From Nocardioides soli (GTDB lineage Bacteria; Actinomycetota; Actinomycetes; Propionibacteriales; Nocardioidaceae), in assembly GCF_014191495.1 (NCBI RefSeq), contig NZ_JACHWR010000002.1, positions 186,001 through 250,000 on the forward strand: DNA of 64,000 nt, read 5' to 3'. The notes beneath the pieces were generated by a model. That model worked only from the letters and a program-made list of their open reading frames with translations, ran no database searches and was not told where the DNA came from. This document shows, piece after piece, positions 7,932 through 16,179 of this stretch (the first letter of the stretch is position 1; each line of letters begins with the position of its first letter). The translations under genes and the position numbers were made by a program.

Positions 7932-8086
7932 GCGACGCAGGCAGGTCGCGCTCGACGCTGTGTAGAACGCGGGCCGCGTTAGTGGAGAACAGGAGTGTTC
8001 GGACCTCGGTGCACCCGCGTTAGGGGCTTTTGTGTCGCCGCCCCGCCAGGGGCTGCGGAACGAGATCCGGAGCCTGGGAGAAAGTC

Positions 8087-8134
8087 CGAAGACGCCGTCT
8101 CGTGGTCCGGAAGGGTCGCGAGGCGGCGTCTTCG
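8087..8134. terminator. Bidirectional hairpin between convergent genes
   Basis: Arms 8087-8097 and 8124-8134 are a perfect 11-bp inverted repeat (CGAAGACGCCG / CGGCGTCTTCG), followed on the plus strand by TCTCTC. It lies between the plus-strand gene ending at 7931 and the minus-strand gene ending at 8158. The rest of 7932-8157 shows no gene or tRNA remnant. Confidence 0.6.
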
Positions 8135-8157
8135 TCTCTCGGATGCGACGCCGCCGA

Positions 8158-8607
8158 TCACGGTGCCGGTGCGCCCGCCCACGGTGGCGAGTGCAGTCCG
8201 AGGTAGGCGCGGGCACGGGGCCGCGGGTCGCGCCAGTACTGGTGCGGCATGCGGGAGTAGTGCTCGTCGCAGAACTCGGCCAGGTCCGCGTCGATCTCGA
8301 CCACCTCGAGGGGGCCACCCTCGAAGTCGGCGTTCGCGGCCAGCAGGTCGCCCTCGCGGTTCCAGCCCGAGTGGTCGAAGGCCCACCCGTTCCAGGTCGC
8401 GAACGCGTGGAACACCTGCCGCTCGCCTGGGAACCGGACGGCGGCGATGCCGATCGGCTCCTCCGGATAGGACTCGCGACACGTCCACGCCAGGATGTGA
8501 CACGCCCCGGCGGCGAAGAACGCCTGGTCGGATCTCTCCCAGGCGACCCGCTGGTCGGCTCGCTCGAGAGCAGTGCGCCGGAACACCCCGGCCGCGGTCG
8601 CGGTCAT
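8158..8607 (-). CDS. Conserved hypothetical protein
   Basis: A 149-aa soluble-looking protein, start ATG at 8607. It has a recognisable protein-like composition (AGACHILAWTCRESYP, VFHAFATWNGWAFDHSGWN, RDPRPRARAYLGLHSPPW) but I do not recognise the family. It is divergent from the gamma-carbonic anhydrase gene, 76 bp away. The frame continues upstream of 8607, but that part is the shadow of the carbonic anhydrase gene. Confidence 0.6.
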   Translation of the reverse strand: MTATAAGVFRRTALERADQRVAWERSDQAFFAAGACHILAWTCRESYPEEPIGIAAVRFPGERQVFHAFATWNGWAFDHSGWNREGDLLAANADFEGGPLEVVEIDADLAEFCDEHYSRMPHQYWRDPRPRARAYLGLHSPPWAGAPAP

Positions 8608-8683
8608 GTGCGACAACCCTACGAGGTCGCGTGGACGGGCCCTGCGGGCCGGGTGGCGAGGGGCGGCCGACCAGAATGGGCGC

Positions 8684-9211
8684 ATGCCGCTGTTCGAGTT
8701 CGAGGGCAAGCGCCCGAGCGTCCATCCCGAGGCCTTCGTCGCGCCGACCGCGACCCTGATCGGTGACGTGACCGTCGAGGCCGGGGCCAGCGTCTGGTAC
8801 GGCGCGGTGCTGCGCGCCGACATCTGCACGATCGTGGTCCGTGAGGGCGCCAACGTGCAGGACAACTCGGTGCTGCACGCCGCGCCGGGGGAGACGCTGG
8901 TGGTGGGCCGCAACGCGACCATCGGCCACGGCTGCGTCGTGCACTGTCGGGAGGTCGGCGAGCAGGCGCTGATCGGCAACGGGTCCACGCTGCTCGACCA
9001 CGCGGTGATCGGTCCGCGCACGCTGGTCGCGGCGGGCTCCGTGGTCACGCCGGGAACCGAGCTGCCCGGCGCGATGGTGGTGAGCGGCATCCCCGCGAAG
9101 CCGACCAAGCCGGTCGAGGGCAGCTCGTCGGCGCTCTGGGTCGAGCAGAACGCGCCGTACTACCAGGAGCTCGCCAAGCGGCACGCCGCCGGCGCCAGCG
9201 AGATCGGTTAG
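8684..9211 (+). CDS. Gamma-carbonic anhydrase family protein (left-handed beta-helix)
   Basis: A 175-aa hexapeptide-repeat protein built of V/I/A-G-x-x-A/V coils (ATLIGDVTVEAGASVWYGAVLRAD, then NVQDNSVLH and ATIGHGCVVH). The His in NSVLH and the two in GHGCVVH are at the positions of the family's metal ligands, which supports a trimeric Zn/Fe gamma-class carbonic anhydrase or a PaaY-type thioesterase relative. ATG at 8684 is taken as the start because the open frame upstream has no homology-like content and lies antisense to the divergent gene. Its stop codon overlaps the left arm of a long hairpin. Substrate cannot be decided from sequence. Confidence 0.85.
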   Translation: MPLFEFEGKRPSVHPEAFVAPTATLIGDVTVEAGASVWYGAVLRADICTIVVREGANVQDNSVLHAAPGETLVVGRNATIGHGCVVHCREVGEQALIGNGSTLLDHAVIGPRTLVAAGSVVTPGTELPGAMVVSGIPAKPTKPVEGSSSALWVEQNAPYYQELAKRHAAGASEIG

Positions 9212-9277
9212 GGATAGCCAGCGACGGACTGGTCGTTCCCGCGCACCGGGAACAACCAGTTCGTCTGTGGCTATCCC
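9211..9277 (+). terminator. Long imperfect inverted repeat after the carbonic anhydrase gene
   Basis: Ends GGGATAGCCA (9211-9220) and TGGCTATCCC (9268-9277) pair perfectly. The inner parts continue pairing with a few mismatches (GACGGACTGGTCGTTCCC against GGGAACAACCAGTTCGTC), giving arms of about 30 bp. It begins inside the stop codon of the upstream gene and resembles the other long palindromes at 11585, 30585 and 51708. Confidence 0.65.
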
Positions 9278-9336
9278 CCTGGGTTCCTGTGTGAGCCAGC
9301 GACCTGGCGAGCCCCGGGTTGGGCGAGGATGGGGAC

Positions 9337-10209
9337 ATGCCGCAGCCGAGCACCTGGTTCTCCTCGCCCGACGACGCCGCGACCCGCCTGGCGGGATCGG
9401 GCTACCTCGCCGATCCGGCGACGGCGATCACGGCGTACCTCGCGGGCGTCCTGGAGAAGCCGTTGCTCGTCGAGGGGCCGGCCGGGGTCGGCAAGACCGA
9501 GCTCGCCAAGGCGGTCGCTTGCGTGACGGGGGCCGAGTTGGTGCGGCTGCAGTGCTACGAGGGGCTCGACGAGGCGCGGGCGCTCTACGAGTGGAACTAC
9601 AAGAAGCAGCTGCTCCGCATCCAGGCCTCCGGCGACCAGTCGTGGGAGGAGACCCACGACGACATCTTCACCGACGAGTTCCTGCTCACCCGACCGCTGC
9701 TGACCGCGATCCGGCGCGACGAGCCGACCGTGCTGCTCATCGACGAGGTCGACAAGACCGACGTCGAGGTCGAGGGACTGCTGCTGGAGGTGCTGTCGGA
9801 CTTCCAGGTGACGATCCCCGAGCTCGGCACGGTGGCCGCCGTACGCCGTCCCTTCGTGGTGCTCACCTCGAACGCGACCCGCGAGCTGTCGGAGGCCGTC
9901 AAGCGACGCTGCCTCTACCTGCACCTCGACTATCCCGACGCCGAGCGCGAGCGCGAGATCGTGACCAGCCAGGTGCCCGACCTCGAGGAGCGCACCGCCC
10001 GGATGCTCGTCGAGGTGGTGCACCGGCTGCGCGACCTCGACCTGAAGAAGGCGCCGTCGATCGCCGAGTCGGTCGACTGGGCCCGGACCCTGGTGGCGCT
10101 CGAGATCCGCGACCTCGACCCCACGACGATCGACGACACCCTCGGCGTCCTGCTCAAGCACCACTCCGACCGGGAGAAGGCCATGAAGGAGCTGAGGTTC
10201 GCGGGATGA
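9337..10209 (+). CDS. MoxR-type AAA+ ATPase
   Basis: A 290-aa AAA+ protein. Walker A is GPAGVGKTE (47-55), Walker B is VLLIDEVDK, and sensor 1 lies in VVLTSNATRELSEAVKRRC, which includes the Arg finger. MoxR ATPases act as chaperones that mature partner enzymes together with a von Willebrand factor A protein. The next gene is exactly such a partner and overlaps by four bases (ATGA). ATG at 9337, preceded by GAGGATGGGG, is preferred over a TTG 18 bp upstream. The target enzyme of this pair is not in the window. Confidence 0.88.
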   Translation: MPQPSTWFSSPDDAATRLAGSGYLADPATAITAYLAGVLEKPLLVEGPAGVGKTELAKAVACVTGAELVRLQCYEGLDEARALYEWNYKKQLLRIQASGDQSWEETHDDIFTDEFLLTRPLLTAIRRDEPTVLLIDEVDKTDVEVEGLLLEVLSDFQVTIPELGTVAAVRRPFVVLTSNATRELSEAVKRRCLYLHLDYPDAEREREIVTSQVPDLEERTARMLVEVVHRLRDLDLKKAPSIAESVDWARTLVALEIRDLDPTTIDDTLGVLLKHHSDREKAMKELRFAG

Positions 10210-11570
10210 CCTCGGGGCTGGTCGACCGCCACATCTCCTTCCTGGAGGCGCTGCGCGCTGCCGGGATGTCGGTATCGCTCGCCGAGGACCTCGACGCCGT
10301 CGCCGCGCTCGGCGCCGTCGACTGGGACCGGCGCGAGACCGTGCGGGCGGCGTACGCCGCGACGCTGGTGAAGAAGCAGAGCCAGCGGGCGACGTTCGAC
10401 GCGCTCTTCGACGTCTACTTCCCGCGCATGGTCGGCGACGGCGCGGCCGGGCAGCGCGACGACGCGGACCGCGTGGTCGACAACGCCCAGGCCCTGGCGG
10501 CCTTCCGCGACCAGCTGGTCGACGCGCTGGCCGAGGGCGACCGGCAGGCGATGCTCGACCTGGCCGCCGAGATGGTCGCCCGCTTCGGCGCGATGCCGGG
10601 GCGCGGGCCGGGCCTGTCGTCGTGGTCGGCGTACACCGCCCTGCAGCGGGTCTCGCCCCAGGAGCTGGTCGACCGGATCGCCCAGGCGCTGCTCGGCGAG
10701 GGCCGCCTGGAGGACGCCCGCGTCGAGGCGCGCCGCCGGATCGGCGAGCTCACCGGTCTCGTGGAGGCCGACGCGCGTCGGCGGATCGCCGAGGAGAAGG
10801 GTCCCGAGCACGTCGCGAACGTCGCGCTGCGACCGTCGATCGACCGCATCGACTTCACCGCCGCGCGCAAGGCCGACCTCGACGAGATGCGCCGCGAGAT
10901 CTACCCGCTCGCCCGCCGGCTCGCCACTCGCCTGACCCAGGAGCACCACGCGAAGCGGAGTGGCCCGCTGGACTTCCGGCGTACCGTGCGCGCCTCGATC
11001 TCCACCGGCGGCGTCCCGCTCGTCACCCATCACCGGCCGAAGCGGCCGCATCGCACCGAGCTCGTCGTGCTGTGCGACGTGAGCGGGTCGGTGGCGAACT
11101 TCGCGCAGTTCACGCTGCTGCTCGTCTACGCGCTGCGCGACCAGTTCGAGAAGGTCCGGGCCTTCACGTTCATCGACCACGTGCACGAGGTCACCTCGCA
11201 CTTCCGTCCCGGCGCCGACCCCGGCGACGTGCTCGCCGGCCTCGCCGCCAGCACCGCCCACGCCGCGCTGTGGGGGCGCACGAACTACGGACGCGCGCTG
11301 GCCAAGTTCGAGGAGTCGTACGCCGATGCGCTCGGGCCCCGGTCGTCGCTGCTGATCCTCGGCGATGCGCGCTCCAACTACAGCGACCTGCACCTCGACG
11401 TGCTGCGGCGGCTGGCCGGGTCGGCCAAGCACTCCTGGTGGCTCAACCCCGAGCACCGCCGCCACTGGGACACCGGCGACTCCGCTGCGTCGAAGTACGG
11501 CGAGATCGTGCCGATGGTGGAGTGCCGCAACCTCACCCAGCTCGGGGAGTTCGTGCACGACATCCTGTGA
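10206..11570 (+). CDS. VWA-domain protein, CoxE-like partner of MoxR
   Basis: A 454-aa protein whose C-terminal half is a von Willebrand factor A domain: MIDAS motif DVSGS (291-295) followed by VANFAQFTLLLVYAL, and a Thr of WGRTNYG that likely completes the metal site. The N-terminal ~280 residues are helical with a charged linker. This is the CoxE/YehP-like group that works with MoxR ATPases in cofactor insertion or complex maturation. It overlaps the moxR-like gene by four bases. A large bidirectional hairpin follows 15 bp after the stop. Confidence 0.85.
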   Translation: MTSGLVDRHISFLEALRAAGMSVSLAEDLDAVAALGAVDWDRRETVRAAYAATLVKKQSQRATFDALFDVYFPRMVGDGAAGQRDDADRVVDNAQALAAFRDQLVDALAEGDRQAMLDLAAEMVARFGAMPGRGPGLSSWSAYTALQRVSPQELVDRIAQALLGEGRLEDARVEARRRIGELTGLVEADARRRIAEEKGPEHVANVALRPSIDRIDFTAARKADLDEMRREIYPLARRLATRLTQEHHAKRSGPLDFRRTVRASISTGGVPLVTHHRPKRPHRTELVVLCDVSGSVANFAQFTLLLVYALRDQFEKVRAFTFIDHVHEVTSHFRPGADPGDVLAGLAASTAHAALWGRTNYGRALAKFEESYADALGPRSSLLILGDARSNYSDLHLDVLRRLAGSAKHSWWLNPEHRRHWDTGDSAASKYGEIVPMVECRNLTQLGEFVHDIL

Positions 11571-11584
11571 GCCACCGGGATGCT

Positions 11585-11651
11585 GGGATAGTCCGTCACG
11601 TTCTGGTGGTGGGTCTCGCCCTCGGACAACCAGAACGTGACGGACTATCCC
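11585..11651. terminator. Perfect 23-bp inverted repeat between convergent genes
   Basis: Arms 11585-11607 and 11629-11651 are perfect reverse complements over 23 bp with a 21-nt loop. The arm starts GGGATAGTCCGTCACG, the same sequence as the arms of the palindrome at 51708-51772. It separates the VWA gene (ends 11570, plus) from the hydrolase-like gene (ends 11665, minus), as a bidirectional terminator would. Confidence 0.8.
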
Positions 11652-11664
11652 GATCGGCGACGAC

Positions 11665-12954
11665 CTACGACAGGTACCCCAGCCCCCGCAGGTCGTCGAT
11701 CGCGCGGACCAGGTCGGGGTGGTCGGAGGCGTCGGCGAGGCGGGCTCCGGCGATGTAGCGCTCGGCCGTGGACTCGGCGCCGGCGCCGTCGAAGACGACC
11801 GTGAGGCGGTTGTCGGAGGCGGCGTTGACGAGCGAGCCGAGCAGCGCGACCGGGTCGCTGCGGTCCTCGAGGCTGAGCATCCGGGTGGTCCGCGGCACCC
11901 GGGGGACCAGCGCCGAGGGCGCGCCGGCGGTGACCACCCGGTCGACGTCGAAGAGCGGGGACTCGGCCATCGCCGCGATGTCGAGCGCGGTGGGTCCGCC
12001 CTGGGCGTGGCCGACCAGCAGCACCCGCGCATGGTCGTCGTGCCGGCGGATCGCGCCCTCGAGCGTGCGGGTGACGCGGTCGGCGTACGGCAGGTGGTCG
12101 CCCCCGACCAGGCGCAGGGGCCGGCCGGAGCGGCCGTGCGGGCCGGGCAGGAAGGCGACGTACGCCCCAGGCGCCACCCGCTGCACGGCCACCGACCGGG
12201 TGACGGCGAACAGCCGGATCATCAGGTCCTCGAGTCCGGAGGGCGGCCCGTCGGAGGCGTGCTCGGGTGGTGCGTCGTCGCCCCGCTCGCCCGGGTCGGT
12301 GGCGACGTCGCGCAGCGCCGCGCCGAGGTCGACGGCGAACGGGCCCTCGCCCAGCGCCGCCATCCCGCCGCGGGAGGCGGCCGGCCCGCGGTCGCCGGCG
12401 AGCACGGGAGTCGCGAGCAGGGAGCGCATCCGCAGCCCGTCGACCAGGCCGCCGACGGTGACGGCGTGTTCGAGCAGCTCGGGGTGCCGGCCAGCGAGCT
12501 CGTCGAGGAACCCGGCGACCCCCTCGCGGTCGAGCGCGTCGGTCTCGATCAGCCCGGCCGACACCACGTCGCCGCCGAGCGCCACGTCGGGGGCGAGGTA
12601 GCCGGCCGCGCGGGCCGCGACGCTGCCCAGCGTCCGCTGTGCTGTCGCCTGGAGGTCGTCGGCCCAGCGGTAGGTCCGTACGGTCGCGCGGACGGCGAGC
12701 GCGTCGGCGTCCAGCTCCACCGAGCGGGCCAGCAGTCCGTGGCGGCCGGTGGTGGCGGCGCGGGTCTCGTCGTCGAACCGCGCCCAGGTCGCGGGCGCGA
12801 GCTCGGCGGAGTCGGCGACCTCGGGGTCGCGGAGCACCCGCTCGCCGAGGCCGGCGCGGGTGCGCATCTCGCTGCCCGCGGCATCGAAGAGGTCGGCGAG
12901 CCGCATCAGGGGCTCGTAGCGGTCGGGGCCGTCGTCGAGGGTCTGCTGGGTCAC
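11665..12954 (-). CDS. Alpha/beta-hydrolase-fold paralog lacking catalytic Ser and His
   Basis: A 429-aa protein with the same layout as the 459-aa protein at 14284-15663: a helical N-terminal half, then a hydrolase core ending in DLRGLGYL. The nucleophile elbow reads VGHAQGG (314-320), with Ala317 where the paralog has Ser in VGHSLGG. The segment matching the paralog's catalytic EHGYDHYRAG reads AESTAERYIAG, so the His is also gone. The LEDRSD acidic motif is kept. It is probably a pseudo-enzyme. It overlaps the EspG-like gene by four bases and ends a minus-strand operon with ESX-like partners. Confidence 0.75.
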   Translation of the reverse strand: MTQQTLDDGPDRYEPLMRLADLFDAAGSEMRTRAGLGERVLRDPEVADSAELAPATWARFDDETRAATTGRHGLLARSVELDADALAVRATVRTYRWADDLQATAQRTLGSVAARAAGYLAPDVALGGDVVSAGLIETDALDREGVAGFLDELAGRHPELLEHAVTVGGLVDGLRMRSLLATPVLAGDRGPAASRGGMAALGEGPFAVDLGAALRDVATDPGERGDDAPPEHASDGPPSGLEDLMIRLFAVTRSVAVQRVAPGAYVAFLPGPHGRSGRPLRLVGGDHLPYADRVTRTLEGAIRRHDDHARVLLVGHAQGGPTALDIAAMAESPLFDVDRVVTAGAPSALVPRVPRTTRMLSLEDRSDPVALLGSLVNAASDNRLTVVFDGAGAESTAERYIAGARLADASDHPDLVRAIDDLRGLGYLS

Positions 12955-13847
12955 CGGGCCACCTCGGCGAGCACGGGGGCCAGCGCGAGCGCGAGCTCGG
13001 GGGGTGTCACTCGCAGGACGGTCATCCGGCTGACGCTAGCGACCCGACGCGGTCGCAGGGAACGCCACCCGTCGGCGAGCAGCAGCCACGACACCACGCC
13101 GACCACCTCGGTGGTCGCGCCGGAGACGTCGGCGACCAGCGCGCGGAGCCGCCCCCGGCACTCCGAGGTGAGCCCTTCGAGCAGGGTGAGCAGGTCGAGC
13201 TCCGGCAGCGGAGCTCCGCCGGGGCCGCGGCAGTCGGTGGCGTGCTCGGCCACCAGCACCGACAGCAGGTCGCGCCGCCCGCTCCGAGCCGCCTCGGCCG
13301 CGGCGTCCAGCAGCTCGTACGGGAGGTCGAGGCCGTCGGGGACGGCCGAGGAGCCGACGGCGACCGTCTCGGGCAGCACCGCGGCCCGGGCCAGCTCCTC
13401 GCCCCACCGGTCGACCGGGAACCAGGCGAGCTCGAAGACGATGCCGTCGGCGGTCGCCAGCGCCGCGACGGCGCCCCCGGACTGTCGGTGCCACGCCTTC
13501 GTGCGGCCGGGACCGGCGCGTACGTCGAGGTCGAGCGCGACCGTGGGCGCCGCGATCAGCCCGACGGCGCCGAGCAGGCCCTCGTCGACCGCGTCGCCGT
13601 GCAGGAGTCCGCGCCGGGTGAGGGCGGCGTCGGGCTCGGGCAACGCCGCGAGCGCGTCGAGGTAGGCCGACTCGTCCGCGCCCGCGAACCCGGTGGGTCG
13701 GATGTCGAACGGCAGCGGCGCGTCGCCGGCGCGCTCCGCCACCAGGTGGAGCTCCGGGAGGGTGAGCGTGAGCCGCCGGGGCAGCGCGGCGAGCAGGCCG
13801 ACCGGAGCGGGGGTCACGGGCGCGACGCCCAGGTCGATGGTCGGCAT
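12951..13847 (-). CDS. EspG-like ESX secretion-associated protein
   Basis: A 298-aa protein resembling the EspG family, cytosolic chaperones of type VII secretion substrates: LTLTLPELHLVAERAG at the start, FELAWFPVDRWGEELARAAVLP in the middle, RVASVSRMTVLRVTPPELALALAPVL at the end. ATG at 13847 lies nine bases after the MYGD-type gene and the stop overlaps the dead-hydrolase gene. EspG normally serves PE/PPE or WXG100-like heterodimers; here the likely client is the neighbouring MYGD protein. The family call is by resemblance only. Confidence 0.7.
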   Translation of the reverse strand: MPTIDLGVAPVTPAPVGLLAALPRRLTLTLPELHLVAERAGDAPLPFDIRPTGFAGADESAYLDALAALPEPDAALTRRGLLHGDAVDEGLLGAVGLIAAPTVALDLDVRAGPGRTKAWHRQSGGAVAALATADGIVFELAWFPVDRWGEELARAAVLPETVAVGSSAVPDGLDLPYELLDAAAEAARSGRRDLLSVLVAEHATDCRGPGGAPLPELDLLTLLEGLTSECRGRLRALVADVSGATTEVVGVVSWLLLADGWRSLRPRRVASVSRMTVLRVTPPELALALAPVLAEVAR

Positions 13848-13856
13848 GGGCGGCGG

Positions 13857-14222
13857 TCAGAGCCCCGGCAGGTCGAGCGTGAGCCAGTCGCGGTGGCCCG
13901 GTGGCGGGGTCGGCCCGGTGGCGTCGGTCTGCGCGAGCAACTGGGTCGCGCGGCGCTCGGTGTCGGCGATGGCCTCCTTGAGCCGGTCGACCTCGCGTCG
14001 GTGGGCGGTGAGGGCCTCGGCTGCGTCGTCGTGGCGGCCGGCGGCCTCGCGCAGACGGCCCGCCCGGATCCGGAGCCGTTCATCGAGTGCGGCCGCGACC
14101 CGGCCGGTCCGGCCGGCACCCTCGGTGCTCGCGACCAGTCGGTCGGCGAGCGTGCGGAGGTCGGCGCCCTGCGCGCGGAGCTCTGCCGCTCGTCTGCGCA
14201 TCACCTCGGAGTCGCCGTACAT
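13857..14222 (-). CDS. WXG100-like MYGD protein 1 (ESX-type helical hairpin)
   Basis: A 121-aa, almost all-helical, highly charged protein starting MYGD (ATG at 14222) and ending PPPGHRDWLTLDLPGL. It is a clear paralog of the 148-aa protein at 15660-16106, which starts MYGDA and ends PPPGHLDWLSVDLPGLP. It has no Trp in the turn (GRTGRVAA), so the WxG signature is lost. It is followed by the EspG-like gene and the inactive hydrolase. Role inferred: ESX-type secreted or scaffold partner. Confidence 0.7.
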   Translation of the reverse strand: MYGDSEVMRRRAAELRAQGADLRTLADRLVASTEGAGRTGRVAAALDERLRIRAGRLREAAGRHDDAAEALTAHRREVDRLKEAIADTERRATQLLAQTDATGPTPPPGHRDWLTLDLPGL

Positions 14223-14283
14223 CGCCTGCCTCCCGTCGCGGGTCAGTGGCTCGCATTCCCGCAGCACCACGGATCAAAACCGC

Positions 14284-15663
14284 TCAACGGTGGCGAGCGA
14301 CCTGGAACACCCGGCTCGACACCTCCGCCGACCGACCGAGGTACCCGCGGTCGCGCAGCCCGTCGACGTGGTCGACCACGGTCGGGTCGGTCGACGCGTC
14401 CACCGCCGCCGCACCCGCGCGGTAGTGGTCGTAGCCGTGCTCGCCCGCGACCGTGCCGTCGCCGGGGTGGGCGAAGCGCACCGTGACCTGCTCCACCCGG
14501 TCGGGGTTGTCGGCTCCGTCGAGCAGCGGCACGATGTCGCCGCGATGCTCGAGCGACAGCACCCGGACCCCGTCGGGGAAGCCACCCAGGTGCGCGGTCG
14601 GCGAGCCGGCGGTGACGACGTCGGTGATCGCGAAGCCGGTGTCGCGACCGGCCAGCGCCGCCGCTTCCATGCCGCCGAGCGAGTGGCCGACCAGCAGCAC
14701 CGGCTCGTCCGGTCGCACTCCGGCATCGGCCAGCGCGTGCAGGATCCCGCGCTGGTACGCCGTGCTCGTGCCCGCCGCGGACCGGAGATCGGTGCCGATG
14801 TCGCGCACGTCGCGGTCCTGGGTCCAGGGCAGCGTCGCCAGGTCGTCGGTGCCGGGCAGGTAGACGACGTGCCGGGCGCGGTCGGTGCCGGGGTCGAGGC
14901 TCTGCACCTCGATGGTGCCGTTGTCCGCGGAGCCGGCCTCGGGGGACAGCGCGGCGACCTGGGCGAGGTGATCGACGAGGTCGGCGACCGAGGCGGGCTG
15001 ACGGCGACTGGCGCGGACCCGGAGATCGGGGCGCGGCGTGGTGACCGGGTCGCCGTCGGCATAGGCCAGGGCCAGCAGGGTCGTCGCGGCCCGCCGGTCG
15101 ATCGCCGCGAGTGGGCCGAGCCCGGTGAGCAGTCCACCGCCGCCGTTGACCAGGTGCTGGACGATGCGCGGATGGTCGACCAGCCACCGCTGCAGGTCGG
15201 CACCGAGGCGGGCGCGGGCCTCGGGCGGCAGCGTGGACGCGGTGGCGAGCGCCACCGGCCCGGCCAGGCGCAGGACCATGCCGGCCATCAGACCGAGTCG
15301 CCAGTCGAGCGCGTCGATCGCCACCCGGGCGGCGACGTCGCTGGCCTCCAGCCCGTCGAGCGCCGCGCGGATCAGTACGGCGGTCGCCTCCCAGCCGGCG
15401 GAGCCGGGCAGCAGGCCGAGCGACCCGGTCGTCGCCGCGACCAGGGCGGCCTCGGCCTCGGCGAACGTCGGTGGCGACAGCGGGGCGGACGCCAGCAGGT
15501 CGGGGTCGGCGAGCAGTCCGGCCCCGGACAGCGCCCACGCGCGCTGGCGGTCCGCCGCGGCGTCGATCGCGTCGGCCAGGCCGCGGACGGCGTCGTACGT
15601 CGCCTCGATGCTGCCGGACCCGCCGCGGACGTCGGTGATGCGCGCCGCCCCGTCGTCGGTCAC
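14284..15663 (-). CDS. Alpha/beta-hydrolase-fold protein with intact triad (ESX-associated)
   Basis: A 459-aa protein. The N-terminal ~230 residues are helical with an Ala/Gly/Leu-rich stretch. The C-terminal hydrolase core has VVYLPGTDD, the nucleophile elbow VGHSLGG (325-331, Ser328), an acid in LEHRGDIVPL (Asp376 likely) and His413 in GYDHYRAG. There is no signal peptide. The GTG start at 15663 overlaps the stop of the MYGD-2 gene. Esterase/lipase activity fits the fold; substrate unknown. It is the active counterpart of the degenerate protein at 11665-12954. Confidence 0.8.
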   Translation of the reverse strand: MTDDGAARITDVRGGSGSIEATYDAVRGLADAIDAAADRQRAWALSGAGLLADPDLLASAPLSPPTFAEAEAALVAATTGSLGLLPGSAGWEATAVLIRAALDGLEASDVAARVAIDALDWRLGLMAGMVLRLAGPVALATASTLPPEARARLGADLQRWLVDHPRIVQHLVNGGGGLLTGLGPLAAIDRRAATTLLALAYADGDPVTTPRPDLRVRASRRQPASVADLVDHLAQVAALSPEAGSADNGTIEVQSLDPGTDRARHVVYLPGTDDLATLPWTQDRDVRDIGTDLRSAAGTSTAYQRGILHALADAGVRPDEPVLLVGHSLGGMEAAALAGRDTGFAITDVVTAGSPTAHLGGFPDGVRVLSLEHRGDIVPLLDGADNPDRVEQVTVRFAHPGDGTVAGEHGYDHYRAGAAAVDASTDPTVVDHVDGLRDRGYLGRSAEVSSRVFQVARHR

Positions 15664-16106
15664 GGCAGCCCCGGCAGGTCGACGGAGAGCCAGTCGAGGT
15701 GCCCGGGCGGCGGTGGCCGGAAGAGCGCCAGCACCTCGTCGACGGGGTCCGGCGCGAGCCCGGTGAGCCCGTCGAAGACGCCGTGGGCCAGGCCGGACAG
15801 CCGCGTATGGGCGGCGTCGACGAGCTGGGCGGCCTGCTGCTCGATCGCGGCGATCAGGTCCTGGAGCTGCTGCACCCGGGCGGCGTGCTGGTCGAGGGCG
15901 TCCGCCGCGTCGTCGTGGAGGGCCGCGGTGTGCCGCAGCGCGTCGAGCTGCAGGCCGGTCTGCGCGCGCATCGCGTCGGCGGCCAGGCCGTCCCAGGCCA
16001 CCCGGTCGATCGCCGCGGCGAGGTCGGTCGCGACGTCGCGGATCTGCGCCGCGCGGTCGCGCAGCTGCCCGGCCAGACCGTGGATCGCGGTGGCGTCGCC
16101 GTACAT
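15660..16106 (-). CDS. WXG100-like MYGD protein 2
   Basis: A 148-aa helical protein with ESAT-6-like composition: MYGDATAIHGLAGQLRDR, a WDG turn (WxG) around residue 58, a His/Gln-rich second helix and the tail PPPGHLDWLSVDLPGLP. It is paralogous to the 121-aa protein at 13857-14222, which shares the first four residues and the C-terminal motif. ATG at 16106 is preceded by GGGAGGGGA. It heads the minus-strand operon and overlaps the hydrolase gene. Confidence 0.75.
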   Translation of the reverse strand: MYGDATAIHGLAGQLRDRAAQIRDVATDLAAAIDRVAWDGLAADAMRAQTGLQLDALRHTAALHDDAADALDQHAARVQQLQDLIAAIEQQAAQLVDAAHTRLSGLAHGVFDGLTGLAPDPVDEVLALFRPPPPGHLDWLSVDLPGLP

Positions 16107-16179
16107 CTCGTCCCCTCCCGCGACCCGTGGATCGGGTCGTCGGTGGGGAGGGTCGCCGGAGCGCCGCTGTGGAGAAACC

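Noticed and set aside
7932..8157. tRNA or tmRNA remnant as integration site on the right of the island
   Set aside because: Only an 11-bp bidirectional hairpin can be seen; no tRNA arm pairs.
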